The notes: generated from the letters alone by a model not told the origin. Shown: positions 9,745 to 18,800, counted from the first letter of the stretch. The stretch: 64,000 nucleotides of DNA from CAZVJU01 sp964627195 (GCA_964627195.1 CAZVJU010000004.1:1-64000), one strand, 5' to 3'. Translations and numbers: made by a program.

Positions 9745-11180
9745 AAAGTTTGCCAGAACATGAAGCTCCCCGATCTGACGATCGGGGTATCTTCTCCCCA
9801 CTGCTTCGTCGGGAGCAAAATCCCTCCGAAGCAGAAATTTCTTCGCATTTACCCGCGAGCTTACGCTCTCGGTTTTCTGTGAAGGGGGATAAGTTTAGCT
9901 CATTAGCCTTCTTATTTATTTTTTCAGTTGTCATTCGATTTTATAAATTAGGTGTTATACCAAGAGGACTAAGCCTAAACGAGGTCTACTTGGGTTTATA
10001 TTTGTCTTCATTGTTAGGTAAATGGGTACTTGAGCCGTTTTTTGTAAGACTGCCGTTTGCAATTTTGGGAGTTGTGAGTATTTTATTATTTTATTTTTTA
10101 TTGCAAAAACTTACTGGAAATTCGAAACTGTCCCTTTTAACAACTTTTTTTCTCTCAATTAGCCCTTGGCATATAATGGAGAGTAGAATTGTATCTTTAG
10201 GAATTGTATTAACTTTTTTTCTTCTCACTTTTTCTCTTATTATTTCAAATAAATTACAACACCACATAAAACTTTTAACTAATTTTTTCTTCACTTTCGG
10301 ATTATTTTTCTTTGTCATATCCTGGGTTAGCTTTTTCCCAAAAGTTAGTAAAACAGTTGATATGGAAAGGAGGTTGGCATCAAACCGACTTGCGCTTACT
10401 TCTACTAAACTTTTTTCGAATAAAGTAGTTAACTCCTTTAGTGAGAAAACAAAATTTAGCTATGAACAAATGGATCCAGGAGTTTATTTTTTTACCGGCC
10501 ATCCAAGACAAAGAGGGGGTGTTGAGGAAACTCCAAAACTTTTCTTATCTTTTATACCTTTAATCGTCCTTGGTTTTCTTAAGGCCGGGAATAGAATAAA
10601 AGTCTCTTTTATCACACTTTTCTTTTTTTTGGTAGCAGTATTGTCGCTTTTTGAATATCGCAGCGCATCTTTGACCCTGCCAATTCTTTTTATTTTAATT
10701 TGTATGGCAGGATTCGGATTTTACTATTTGTCTAAAAAAAAGAAAATGTACGTCTTTTTAGTACCTCTAACTCTGCTTCTATCTTATGAGTTACTAATTT
10801 TCACTAAACTGTATTTTTCAGGCTTTTCCGAATCAATGTTTTCGCCAAGAAGAAATAGTTTCCAACCTCTTATAACAGCTATCCAAAAAGTACGCGGACC
10901 AGACGAAAGAGTTGTAGTAAATGAAAGACTAGGTGACCCCAAGCTATTTTTTAAATTTTATCTAAAAGATCTGAATTTAGCAGGTTACGAATTTAGGGAA
11001 TATAACATTTGGAGCGAAAAAGACAGAAATTTTCTTTTTGTCGACGTCCTCCCCTTCGAACCTTCGCCAGCCGAACCTCTTTGGCACGAAGGTGCGGCAT
11101 TTCCAAAAGATTTAACTCTGTTATTTGAATTGAATGACACTAATTTAAATCAAGAAGTTTTTATATACAGATATGAATAG
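9741..11180 (+). CDS. GT39-like membrane protein with repeat-derived N-terminus
   Basis: The 479-residue frame starts with an ATG overlapping the previous stop (ATGA). Residues about 9-50 are encoded by a hairpin repeat element and look unlike a membrane protein. The real protein seems to begin at KFSSLAFLFIF, and an in-frame GTG at 9879 could serve as a start after the repeat. Membrane segments, a motif SISPWHI shared with the next gene, and a soluble tail support a GT39-like fold. The expected catalytic Asp-Glu loop reads LNE (79-81), so activity may be lost or altered. The protein is also shorter in its middle than its neighbour of 560 residues. Confidence 0.7.
   Translation: MKSLPEHEAPRSDDRGIFSPLLRREQNPSEAEISSHLPASLRSRFSVKGDKFSSLAFLFIFSVVIRFYKLGVIPRGLSLNEVYLGLYLSSLLGKWVLEPFFVRLPFAILGVVSILLFYFLLQKLTGNSKLSLLTTFFLSISPWHIMESRIVSLGIVLTFFLLTFSLIISNKLQHHIKLLTNFFFTFGLFFFVISWVSFFPKVSKTVDMERRLASNRLALTSTKLFSNKVVNSFSEKTKFSYEQMDPGVYFFTGHPRQRGGVEETPKLFLSFIPLIVLGFLKAGNRIKVSFITLFFFLVAVLSLFEYRSASLTLPILFILICMAGFGFYYLSKKKKMYVFLVPLTLLLSYELLIFTKLYFSGFSESMFSPRRNSFQPLITAIQKVRGPDERVVVNERLGDPKLFFKFYLKDLNLAGYEFREYNIWSEKDRNFLFVDVLPFEPSPAEPLWHEGAAFPKDLTLLFELNDTNLNQEVFIYRYE
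9766..9891 (+). repeat. interspersed hairpin repeat, copy 2 (translated)
   Basis: The element holds three hairpins in a row. The first is CCCCGATC / GATCGGGG with loop TGAC (9768-9787). The second is CTGCTTCG / CGAAGCAG (9801-9834). The third is a GAGC-TTAC-GCTC hairpin inside CTTCGCA / TGTGAAG. Its last 21 bases are the reverse complement of copy 1 at 3859 with one change. It is GC-richer than the surrounding gene and lies in frame at the gene's 5' end. Confidence 0.8.
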
Positions 11181-12855
11181 GCTTACCCGCAAAAATGCCG
11201 TTATAATTCTACTTTTTTCCTTAGGAGCTTTTTTAAGGCTGTGGAATTTGGGTAGCCTGTCGTCCGGATTTTTTCGTGACGAGGCGGCATTGGGATATAA
11301 TGCTTATTCAATTTGGCTCACGGGTAAAGACGAGTTTGGGTATATATTTCCGATCGTATTTCGATCTTTTGAAGTTTTCTTTCTGCCGCTTTATGTTTAT
11401 ATAAGTAGTCCCTTAGTCGGTATTTTGGGATTAAACGAGTTCACCTCAAGACTGCTTTCGAGTTTATCGGGTATGGTGGCTTTATATTTTGCCTATATGA
11501 TCGGCAAAAAGGTGTGGAATAAAGACACGGGAATTTTATGTCTTTTCACTCTAGCGATATCTCCCTGGCACATTTTCTACAGCCGAGGTGCATTTGAAGG
11601 CAATCTTGCCCTGACTTTTTTCACAGCAGGATTTTATTATTGGATAACCTTTCTGAAGACTAAATCTGGTAAAACTTTTTTCGTTTCCGCTTTACTTTTT
11701 GCACTATCAATGTATTCTTACCAATCCGAACGTTTCATTGTACCGTTTTTTGCAGTATTGGCTTTGATGATAAGTTTCAAAGATTTGTGGAAACTAAAAA
11801 ACAAGTTAATAGCGCCACTAATTTTTCTTTTTATTCTGCTTCTTCCTCTGGTAGTTTTATCATTTAACGCAGGCGGTTATCACAGAGTAGTCGGAGTTAG
11901 CATTTTTGCAAAATCTGAAAATCCTCCAGGGTGGATTGAGGGTCAACCTGAAACAATCTTACTAAATAATAAACTTTTTTTACGAGGTAAACAGTTAATT
12001 TCTTTGTATACATCGTATTTTTCGCCTAGAAATCTTTTCTTCGAAGGAGATTCCGAAAAACAACGGTCGGTAGAAAATTCCAGTGTATTTTATGGTTCTT
12101 TCCTTCTATTTTTAGTTGTTGGTTTATTGACTTTAGCTAAAAAAGCAAATGCCAAGGAAAAAATGCTTCTGATCTTCATGTTTTTGGGACCGATCCCGGC
12201 TTCCCTAACCTCCGACCCATTTCATACATATCGTTCCCTGATGTTATTTATGCCTCTCAGCCTAATTATAGGAAAAGGTATTTTCGTTACCTATATGATC
12301 GTTAAGAAATTTACATTCGCTTCAAGTTTGCAAGATCCGTTTAGGAAAAGAAATGTGTTGGGAAATATATTTCTAACTATCTTGGTAGGTATTTCGGCGG
12401 TTAACTTATCTTTGTTTCTATACAGTTATGCAGTCCTCTCGCAAGTTACAAGAGCTTCCTTTTGGGATTACGGTTACAAGGACCTGGTTTCCTATATCGA
12501 AATGGTTAGGAATGATAAAAAGGTGATAGTTGATGATCCATCAACTGAAGCCTATATCCACTTTCTGTTTTTTGGGAAAGTGAACCCATTAATTTACCAC
12601 AAAGAAGTACGCGATTTGGGAGAGCTTAACTATTACTATAGAGATCCGGAAGAAATCCGCCCCAACAAAATCGGCAATATTGAATTTAGAAAAATTAACT
12701 GGGCAGAGGAACGGGGGGATTTGGGTACAATCTTTGTATTTGCCCGAAATTTACTGCCTGATAGTGAATATATAGGAGACCCTAATGTACAATTACTAAA
12801 GGATATTTATTATCCGGATGGTACGCTTGCATTTAGAATTGTTCAGATAATTTAG
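11173..12855 (+). CDS. GT39/ArnT-like membrane glycosyltransferase
   Basis: The 560-residue protein shows the classical GT39 layout. A first membrane helix is followed by FFRDEAALGYNAYSIW, where Asp-Glu at 36-37 is the expected catalytic pair. Later come TSRLLSSLSG and AISPWHIFYSRGAFEGN, then many membrane segments and a soluble C-terminal region. It would move a sugar from a polyprenyl-phosphate donor to a lipid or protein acceptor on the outer face. It overlaps the previous gene by 8 bases. Compared with that neighbour it retains the catalytic residues, so it may be the active member of the pair. Confidence 0.85.
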   Translation: MNRLTRKNAVIILLFSLGAFLRLWNLGSLSSGFFRDEAALGYNAYSIWLTGKDEFGYIFPIVFRSFEVFFLPLYVYISSPLVGILGLNEFTSRLLSSLSGMVALYFAYMIGKKVWNKDTGILCLFTLAISPWHIFYSRGAFEGNLALTFFTAGFYYWITFLKTKSGKTFFVSALLFALSMYSYQSERFIVPFFAVLALMISFKDLWKLKNKLIAPLIFLFILLLPLVVLSFNAGGYHRVVGVSIFAKSENPPGWIEGQPETILLNNKLFLRGKQLISLYTSYFSPRNLFFEGDSEKQRSVENSSVFYGSFLLFLVVGLLTLAKKANAKEKMLLIFMFLGPIPASLTSDPFHTYRSLMLFMPLSLIIGKGIFVTYMIVKKFTFASSLQDPFRKRNVLGNIFLTILVGISAVNLSLFLYSYAVLSQVTRASFWDYGYKDLVSYIEMVRNDKKVIVDDPSTEAYIHFLFFGKVNPLIYHKEVRDLGELNYYYRDPEEIRPNKIGNIEFRKINWAEERGDLGTIFVFARNLLPDSEYIGDPNVQLLKDIYYPDGTLAFRIVQII

Positions 12856-12878
12856 AGCGAATTTCTATTTAAACAATT

Positions 12879-13721
12879 ATGAAAATTTGGGCACACACTT
12901 TGGTTAAAAACGAAGAGAGATATTTATGGTTTGCAGTTACAAGTGTGATTGACTATGTAGATAAGATGTTATTGTGGGATACTGGAAGCACGGATAACAC
13001 ACAGATGATAATAAGAGAAATTAAGAAGAAATACAGTGAAAAGATTGACTTCAGACAGATAGGTCTAGTTGATCAGGAAAAATTTACCAAAGCTCGGCAA
13101 GAAATGCTTGAGGAAACAGCTTCAGACTGGCTGATTATAGTGGATGGCGACGAAGTTTGGTGGGATCAAGGAATTTCACACATCACTGGTTTGATAAGAG
13201 ATCGAGGAGATGAAGTTGAAAGTATCGTCAATGGATACTATAACGTTATTGGTGACATTTATCATTACCAAGAAGAAAGGGGAGGTAAGTACAAAATAGA
13301 CGGGCATGAGGGTCATTTGACAATTCGCGCGATAAATAGACATATTTCTGGACTCCATTTCGGAAAACCTCATGGACAGCAAGGAATATTTGATGGTCAT
13401 GATCAATTAATTCAGGAGCGAGATTATAAAAAAAGATTATTTACTGCGGAGAGACTTTACTTACATTTTACACACATGGTCAGGTCGAGTAGTTGGTCAG
13501 AGGATTTAAAAGTTATGAAGCGCGATATCAAATTAAAACATGAGATAGGAATTCCCTTTCCATTAGACTTTTATTATCCCGAAACCTTTTTTAGACCAAA
13601 ACCTGAAATAATATTATCACCTTGGACTAAAATGAACACTAAATATTATCGTAAAGCCTTTTTGGAAACACCCCTAAGGAAAGTAAAAAGGAGATTTATC
13701 AAGGGCAAAAGCGGCTACTAG
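12879..13721 (+). CDS. GT2 family glycosyltransferase
   Basis: The 280-residue protein begins MKIWAHTLVKNEERYL, a pattern common in the SunS-like and TPR-associated GT2 group. It carries LLWDTGSTDNT and the metal-binding motif IVDGDEVW near residue 90. No membrane helix is obvious, so it is probably cytoplasmic. The gene ends the first operon block and overlaps the convergent PH-domain gene by four bases. Substrate is unknown. Confidence 0.8.
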   Translation: MKIWAHTLVKNEERYLWFAVTSVIDYVDKMLLWDTGSTDNTQMIIREIKKKYSEKIDFRQIGLVDQEKFTKARQEMLEETASDWLIIVDGDEVWWDQGISHITGLIRDRGDEVESIVNGYYNVIGDIYHYQEERGGKYKIDGHEGHLTIRAINRHISGLHFGKPHGQQGIFDGHDQLIQERDYKKRLFTAERLYLHFTHMVRSSSWSEDLKVMKRDIKLKHEIGIPFPLDFYYPETFFRPKPEIILSPWTKMNTKYYRKAFLETPLRKVKRRFIKGKSGY

Positions 13722-14179
13722 AGGATATTATTCCCCCCGTCTCTTATCTGATCGAGAGCTTGTTTAAGACTTTGAGGATTGTCTATAAAGGACAGAGTTA
13801 TTTGAGGTGTATGGGTTCCTGCAGTGTTTATAGTTAGATTTCCCCAACCCGCGATTTGGTCAATAAAACTTTGGTCGATTTCAATATCAGTAATTTGGCT
13901 ATAGTCAATACTTGTAATATTAGTTCCTACGAACGAGTCTACGATGATTATCCTTTTATCTGTAAACGCGTAATGTCTGGACTTTTTTAAGTACAGTGAG
14001 TAACAAAGTCCGAGTAAAAAAATAAAAACTGTAACGGCAAGGGGGCTACTTTGCGATGAGGCAACTAATGCAGCCAGGAGCGAAATGATTATGATTATTG
14101 CGCAATAACCATTACTGATACCGAATTCTTTTTGCACTGATTCTTTGGGAGAAAGGATTTTTTTCCAATTAAACTTCAT
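13718..14179 (-). CDS. bacterial PH-domain membrane protein
   Basis: The 153-residue protein has two hydrophobic segments at about 26-42 and 47-63, followed by HYAFTDKRIIIVDSFVG and ITDIEIDQSFIDQIAGWGNL. The latter two match the bPH2 (DUF304, YdbS/YdbT-like) pattern. The domain would lie on the cytoplasmic face. Proteins of this family are of poorly defined function, though some are linked to membrane stress. It is transcribed convergently to the GT2 gene and shares four bases with it. A -10-like TATACT lies 6 bases before its start. Confidence 0.75.
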   Translation of the reverse strand: MKFNWKKILSPKESVQKEFGISNGYCAIIIIISLLAALVASSQSSPLAVTVFIFLLGLCYSLYLKKSRHYAFTDKRIIIVDSFVGTNITSIDYSQITDIEIDQSFIDQIAGWGNLTINTAGTHTPQITLSFIDNPQSLKQALDQIRDGGNNIL

Positions 14180-14185
14180 ACGTTA

Positions 14186-14191
14186 AGTATA
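14186..14191 (-). promoter_or_regulatory. -10-like TATACT before the PH-domain gene
   Basis: On the minus strand TATACT ends 6 bases before the ATG at 14179. No good -35 is seen. The spacing would give a leaderless transcript. Confidence 0.35.
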
Positions 14192-14219
14192 CTATACAGA
14201 TTTCTATATGAGGAGGACG

Positions 14220-16103
14220 TTATAAGAACTTTCTAAACCACAACTCCAGAGTAAGAAGTGACCACAGTTTTGGACCGAAATCTGTTTTTTCTGTATGGTT
14301 TTTTAGCATCCTTCTTATTTCGTCCCGATTAAATATTGTTTTGGTTAAGGCATTTTTATTTAGCAATACAGACTCAGCGTACTTCTTGAGTCTACCTGTA
14401 AACCATTTATCAAGCGGTACACTAAAGCCTAATTTTGGCCTGTAAAGGTTTTCATTTGGAACAATTTTTTCTAGTGCTTTCTTGAGAATATATTTATGTT
14501 CGCCATTTTTTAGTTTCAAATTAAAGGGAATTTTGCAGGCGAGTTCAATCATGTTGTGATCAAGAAAGGGCGACCGTGCTTCAAGTGAAACGGCCATTGA
14601 AGCGATATCTACTTTTGTAAGAAGATCATCAGGTAGATAATTGGTTAAGTCGGAGTAAAGAGCCTTATCCGGAGGTTCGTTTGTATTAGATTCTTTAAAA
14701 TTGTTTCTTACAATGTCATAAGAATTTATAGCACTTGTAGTCTTTTTATAGTTTTCTGAATATAAATTTATTTTGTCTTCGTTTGTGAAATAACAGTTAT
14801 ATGTTACAAATCTGTCTGCTAGGTCCAACTTTGATTTTTGTAAAAATTTATGTAATTTTGTAAAGTGAGGCAAGTTTGTTGTCTGCTGTAAAAAAGCTGA
14901 GAGAGGAATACCTAACGGTCTGATAAACTTTTGGAATTTATCTAATGCCACATCGCGCTTTAATCTATCAAATCGATCATATCCTGCAAAGTTCTCATCC
15001 CCACCGTCTCCGTTGAGAATCACTGTCACATATTTTCTAGCTAACTTACTTACCATATATGTTATGACTGCACTCGAGTCGGCATAGGGTTCTTCATAGT
15101 GGTATACAAGAGTTGGAAGTATTTCTTCAATAGATTCCGGTTTTGCAAGAAGTTCGCTATGGTCGGTCTTGTACATTTTAACTAGTCGGTCTGCGTGCTC
15201 TTTTTCGTTGTATTTTTTTTCCTTAAAAATAATCGTAAATGTTTTTATGGGTTTTTTTGAAAGTCTTGCCATTGATGCTACTACCCCGCTTGAATCTACT
15301 CCGCCGGAGAGAAACGCTCCAAGAGGAACATCGGCAATCATTCTTATTTTTGTGGCTTCTTCCAACTCGTATAGAATCCTGTCGCACCATTCTGCTTCTG
15401 AAAGTTGTAGCTTATGGTTAAAGTCAGGTTGCCAGTAACATACTTTATCCAGTTTTTTTCTTTCTATATCAAGGGAGATATAAGACCCAGGTTCGAGTTT
15501 TTTTATACCCACAAACCCGGTGTTCGGAGCAGGGACGAAACCATAGGTCAGAAAATGATGGACTGCCATGTAATCCGGTTCTGGGTGAATTTCTTTTTGA
15601 GTTAAAATAGCCTTTAACTCTGAGGCAAAAATAAAAACTTTGTCGTTAAGGAAATATTTGAGAGGTTTTTTACCTATTCTGTCGCGGGCTAAAAAAAGAG
15701 AATTTTGATGCTCATCATAAATTGCAAAAGCAAACATCCCACGTAAATGATCAAGACACTTTTCTTTATACTTATCATAGAGAGCCAGGATAACTTCTGT
15801 GTCCGTGTTTGATTTGAACTTGTAGCCTTCTCTTTCCAGTATTTTGCGTTCTTCCTGAAAGTTATATACTTCGCCGTTAAAAGTTATCCAATATCGATTT
15901 AAATAAGTCATCGGTTGATGACCCTTTGAACTTAAGTCAATAATTGCAAGGCGTCTACTGGCCAAGCCAACTTTCTTATCTTTAGAAATATACACACCTT
16001 GATCATCAGGACCTCTATGGGCGATTTTTATCGCCATTAATTCAAGATCTTTTCCTGTTACTATTTGATTTCCAAATTGTATTTTACCCGCAATCCCGCA
16101 CAT
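14220..16103 (-). CDS. asnB: asparagine synthetase B-type glutamine amidotransferase
   Basis: I place the start at the ATG at 16103 because it gives MCGIAGK, exposing the N-terminal nucleophile Cys2 that this class requires; the frame is open to 16166 but that start would bury the cysteine. The 627-residue protein has a class II glutaminase domain (HRGPDDQGV) and a synthetase domain with the ATP-pyrophosphatase loop LSGGVDSS. It transfers ammonia from glutamine to an aspartate-like acyl-adenylate. In a glycan locus it may amidate a sugar acid or an acceptor rather than make free asparagine. A 13-bp hairpin lies 8 bases before the start codon. Confidence 0.9.
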   Translation of the reverse strand: MCGIAGKIQFGNQIVTGKDLELMAIKIAHRGPDDQGVYISKDKKVGLASRRLAIIDLSSKGHQPMTYLNRYWITFNGEVYNFQEERKILEREGYKFKSNTDTEVILALYDKYKEKCLDHLRGMFAFAIYDEHQNSLFLARDRIGKKPLKYFLNDKVFIFASELKAILTQKEIHPEPDYMAVHHFLTYGFVPAPNTGFVGIKKLEPGSYISLDIERKKLDKVCYWQPDFNHKLQLSEAEWCDRILYELEEATKIRMIADVPLGAFLSGGVDSSGVVASMARLSKKPIKTFTIIFKEKKYNEKEHADRLVKMYKTDHSELLAKPESIEEILPTLVYHYEEPYADSSAVITYMVSKLARKYVTVILNGDGGDENFAGYDRFDRLKRDVALDKFQKFIRPLGIPLSAFLQQTTNLPHFTKLHKFLQKSKLDLADRFVTYNCYFTNEDKINLYSENYKKTTSAINSYDIVRNNFKESNTNEPPDKALYSDLTNYLPDDLLTKVDIASMAVSLEARSPFLDHNMIELACKIPFNLKLKNGEHKYILKKALEKIVPNENLYRPKLGFSVPLDKWFTGRLKKYAESVLLNKNALTKTIFNRDEIRRMLKNHTEKTDFGPKLWSLLTLELWFRKFL

Positions 16104-16111
16104 ATCTAACT

Positions 16112-16141
16112 CTAACTTTCTTTTAAAAAAAAGAAAGTTAG
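16112..16141 (-). promoter_or_regulatory. leader hairpin before asnB (ACTTTCTTTT family)
   Basis: Read on the minus strand, CTAACTTTCTTTT pairs perfectly over 13 bp with AAAAGAAAGTTAG across a TTTT loop. TTTGCC precedes the stem. The same core stem occurs in the leader of mraY, and a shorter variant in that of ftsW, at nearly the same distance from the start codon. Confidence 0.7.
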
Positions 16142-16207
16142 GCAAATAAAAGTAAGAATAATACAATTTTAACAGAATATGCTTTAGTCATTTTGAGTAA
16201 AAAGAAG

Positions 16208-16213
16208 TAAAAT
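16208..16213 (+). promoter_or_regulatory. -10-like TAAAAT before the methyltransferase gene
   Basis: TAAAAT ends 8 bases before the ATG at 16222 in the divergent region shared with asnB. There is no clear -35 or Shine-Dalgarno, so a leaderless start is possible. Confidence 0.3.
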
Positions 16214-16221
16214 TAATCCGT

Positions 16222-16905
16222 ATGGATGAGGTGGGAGAATACACACTACAAATTATGAGGTTAGCTGGTTGGTATAACACTTGGCTTTTTTCAACCATCG
16301 AACCCTATCTCGGGAAAGAAATTCTCGAGGTAGGTGCCGGGATAGGTAATTTCACGGCTTTACTTGCAGAGAAGGGGAAAGTTACTGCAACAGATGTCAA
16401 CCCAAGTTATGTTACTGATCTTAAAAGTAGGCTTAGGGGGGTCAATGTAGGATTCGGAGACGTAGAAAAAGGAAACTTTTTTTTCAAAAACGCCTTATTT
16501 GATACGATAATTTGTTTCAATGTGCTCGAACATATCAAAAATGATCAGAAAGCACTAAAAAATATATATAGTCTCCTCAAACCGAGTGGAAAACTGGTTC
16601 TACTCGTTCCGGCCCATCGGATTTTATATAGCTCATTCGATAGAAATTTAGGTCATTTTCGTAGATACGATAAAAAAGAAGTAACTGACATGCTACGGAC
16701 AAGTGGTTTTAAGACAGTTTCAGGCAAGTTTTTAAACTGGTGGGCAGCAATTGGCTGGCTTATCTTCCTTAAACTTACCGGGTGGCAAAAAATACCAAGT
16801 AGTGAAGTGGGGATATTCAATTCACTTGGTAAGATTTTTCTTTGGCCTGAAAAATATGTTGCGCCCCCCTTTGGTTTATCTGTACTTGCAATCGCTCAAA
16901 AATAA
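16222..16905 (+). CDS. class I SAM-dependent methyltransferase
   Basis: The 227-residue protein has the SAM-binding motif I ILEVGAGIGNFTALLAE near residue 36, an acidic VTATDVNP after strand 2, and DTIICFNVLEHIKND as motif post-I/II. This is the Methyltransf_11/UbiG-like pattern. It stands between the divergent asnB gene and a GT2 synthase with five bases to the latter. It may methylate a sugar or lipid intermediate of the glycan, but the acceptor is not evident. No membrane segment is certain apart from a hydrophobic stretch near the C-terminal third (WWAAIGWLIFL). Confidence 0.85.
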   Translation: MDEVGEYTLQIMRLAGWYNTWLFSTIEPYLGKEILEVGAGIGNFTALLAEKGKVTATDVNPSYVTDLKSRLRGVNVGFGDVEKGNFFFKNALFDTIICFNVLEHIKNDQKALKNIYSLLKPSGKLVLLVPAHRILYSSFDRNLGHFRRYDKKEVTDMLRTSGFKTVSGKFLNWWAAIGWLIFLKLTGWQKIPSSEVGIFNSLGKIFLWPEKYVAPPFGLSVLAIAQK

Positions 16906-16910
16906 ATAAC

Positions 16911-17615
16911 ATGAAGGTTTCTATAATTATTCCAGTTTACAATGAGGAGAAGACTATTTCAGAAATTATTAAGAGGGTTAAAGAGGTTAAATTACCTCCA
17001 CAACTTTCAAAAGAGATAATTGTTGTAAATGATTCTTCGGTTGATAAGTCTACACAAATTTTAAGAAGACTAACTGGAATAAAAGTTATAAATCATAAAG
17101 TTAACACTGGGAAAGGTGCGGCTTTGAGAACAGGCTTTAAAAAAGCGACAGGTGAAATATTTATTATTCAGGATGCTGATCTTGAGTATAATCCAGAGGA
17201 TTATCCCAGGCTCCTAGATCCGATCCTCAAAGGCAAAGCTTCGGTTGTTTACGGATCTAGACTGAAAGACTTTCCTTTAAAAATATCGGGCAAGAAAAAA
17301 ACTCCACTGGTTAGTCATTACCTCGGGAATAAATTCTTGAGTTTTGTAACAAGTCTTTTGTTTGGCGATACTGTTTCCGATATGGAAACCGGCTATAAGT
17401 TATTTAAAAGTTCTGTTATTGAAGGGATGAATCTTAAAGCACACAGATTTGATTTTGAGCCGGAAATAACTGCTAAAATTTTAAAAAGAGGCTACAAAAT
17501 AGAAGAGGTACCAATAAAAGTTAGACCTAGAGGGTATGATGAGGGAAAAAAAATTACATGGAAAGATGGATTTATTGCCGTCTGGAGCTTGATTAAGTAT
17601 AGGTTTACAAACTAA
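16911..17615 (+). CDS. GT2 polyprenyl-phosphate sugar synthase
   Basis: The 234-residue protein starts MKVSIIIPVYNEEKTI. It has IVVNDSSVDKST and the metal-binding IIQDADLEYNPEDYPRLL, then ETGYKLFKSSV and HRFDFEPEITAK. These motifs are characteristic of dolichyl/undecaprenyl-phosphate glucose or mannose synthases. It would provide a second polyprenyl-linked donor for the GT39 enzymes. The upstream methyltransferase is five bases away, so the two are probably cotranscribed. A hairpin follows its stop codon. Confidence 0.85.
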   Translation: MKVSIIIPVYNEEKTISEIIKRVKEVKLPPQLSKEIIVVNDSSVDKSTQILRRLTGIKVINHKVNTGKGAALRTGFKKATGEIFIIQDADLEYNPEDYPRLLDPILKGKASVVYGSRLKDFPLKISGKKKTPLVSHYLGNKFLSFVTSLLFGDTVSDMETGYKLFKSSVIEGMNLKAHRFDFEPEITAKILKRGYKIEEVPIKVRPRGYDEGKKITWKDGFIAVWSLIKYRFTN

Positions 17616-17630
17616 TCCTGATGTATCAAG

Positions 17631-17655
17631 TGAATACACACTGGGTGTGTTTTCA
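17631..17655 (+). other. intercistronic stem-loop
   Basis: ACACAC-TGG-GTGTGT forms a perfect inner stem and TGAA/TTCA extends it after one mismatch. There is no downstream T run beyond the TTTT inside the stem, so it is a weak terminator candidate or a processing hairpin. Confidence 0.45.
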
Positions 17656-17679
17656 ATAGATGCTTCCGGACTATTTTAA

Positions 17680-18771
17680 ATGAAAATTGCGATAATGTCG
17701 TTCCATAGTGGAATAGAGAAAAGAGGGGTAGAAAGATGGAGCTTAGATTTTGCAAATTTGCTTGCAAAAAGGCACGAAGTTACAGTTCTCCAAAATGGTC
17801 CAAAAGATACTACTTCTACTTACGGGGTTTTCAGAGTGGGCATTCCCTATGATTCCAGAAAGAAAGAGATATTTTTTCCGTTTCAGAAAAGATTTTTCCT
17901 AGATTACAAGCCAAGAAAAATTGCCTATTTTACGATAAAGTTACTTCCAATGCTTTGGAGGGAAAATTTTGACATTGTTGTTCCGACAGATGGAGGTTGG
18001 GAACCGGCATTTATTAGACTATTGACTTGGTTAAGAAGGAAAAAGATGGTTATTGTCGGTCNNNNNNNNNNTCATGCCGGTATCGGTTGGGATGATATGA
18101 ACAATTTATGGTCTTTTCCTGATAGATTTGTTGGTCTTTCCAAATTTGCTGTAAACTGGGCCAAGAAAATAAATCCGTTTATAAAGACAGTATATATTCC
18201 TAACGGTGTGGATCTGCAAGAATTTGATGCTGCGGGAGAGAAATTAAAATTATCATTAGAAAAGCCAATTATCCTAGCCGTAGGTGCTCTGGAATTAAAT
18301 AAGAGAATCGATCTCATTATAAAAGCAGTATCAAAAATAAGAAAGGGGAGTTTGCTTGTTGTTGGTAGGGGAGAGATGAAAGAAGAAATTAGTACTTTGG
18401 GAGAAAAGTTACTCGGAGACAGATTTATATTAAAAGACTATGACTTTTCTGATATGCCAATGGTTTATAGATCATGTAGCGTTTTAGCTTCGGCATCACT
18501 TCCCTACTATTCTTTTGAAATGGTTTTGCTTGAAGCGATGGCTGCAAATTTAGCGGTTGTCGCAAATAATGATCCAATAAGGAGAGAGATTGTCGGAGAC
18601 GGTGGAATTTTGGTTGACCCTACAGATATTAATGCTTTCTCTAAAGTCTTGGGGAAAGCCCTGGAAATTAATTGGGGGGACAAACCACGAAAACAAGCTG
18701 AAAAGTTCTCCTGGGAAAAAGTTGCAGAGAAATATGAAAATTTGTTCCAGGAGATTTTAGATTCACGTTAG
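17680..18771 (+). CDS. GT4 family glycosyltransferase (contains 10 N)
   Basis: The protein has a GT-B fold. The N-terminal domain begins MKIAIMSFHSGIEKRGVERW, and the C-terminal domain has IILAVGALELNKRIDLIIKA and FEMVLLEAMAANLAVVANN, the region of the GT4 nucleotide-sugar site. Ten N at 18062-18071 fall inside GHAGIGWDD. If the N block and two overlapping bases are removed, the reading becomes VIVGHAGIGWDD without a break, so the gene is probably intact at 359 residues. It would transfer a nucleotide-activated sugar on the cytoplasmic side. The gene follows a hairpin and precedes a GT2 gene. Confidence 0.85.
   Translation: MKIAIMSFHSGIEKRGVERWSLDFANLLAKRHEVTVLQNGPKDTTSTYGVFRVGIPYDSRKKEIFFPFQKRFFLDYKPRKIAYFTIKLLPMLWRENFDIVVPTDGGWEPAFIRLLTWLRRKKMVIVGXXXXHAGIGWDDMNNLWSFPDRFVGLSKFAVNWAKKINPFIKTVYIPNGVDLQEFDAAGEKLKLSLEKPIILAVGALELNKRIDLIIKAVSKIRKGSLLVVGRGEMKEEISTLGEKLLGDRFILKDYDFSDMPMVYRSCSVLASASLPYYSFEMVLLEAMAANLAVVANNDPIRREIVGDGGILVDPTDINAFSKVLGKALEINWGDKPRKQAEKFSWEKVAEKYENLFQEILDSR
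18062..18071. other. assembly gap (10 N), probably zero length
   Basis: The left flank ends ...GGTC and the right begins TCATGCC. Overlapping the shared TC gives GGT CAT GCC, which restores a plausible GHAG motif and keeps the frame. Confidence 0.9.
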
Positions 18772-18800
18772 CCACGATTGTTAATTCGATGATGCGAATT

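Noticed and set aside
9728..9934. Minus-strand frame over the repeat at 9766
   Set aside because: It is the antisense reading of the hairpin element. It is useful only as a link to the translated form of copy 1 at 3859.
13718..16222. Insertion of a mobile element around the PH-domain and asnB genes
   Set aside because: These two genes lie on the opposite strand, but there is no transposase, terminal repeat or composition change at the borders.
16222..16260. Promoter pair with matching -35 boxes in the asnB divergent region
   Set aside because: TGACTA and TATTAT on the minus strand have a spacing of 21 bases, too long for a confident promoter, so only the plus-strand -10 is listed.
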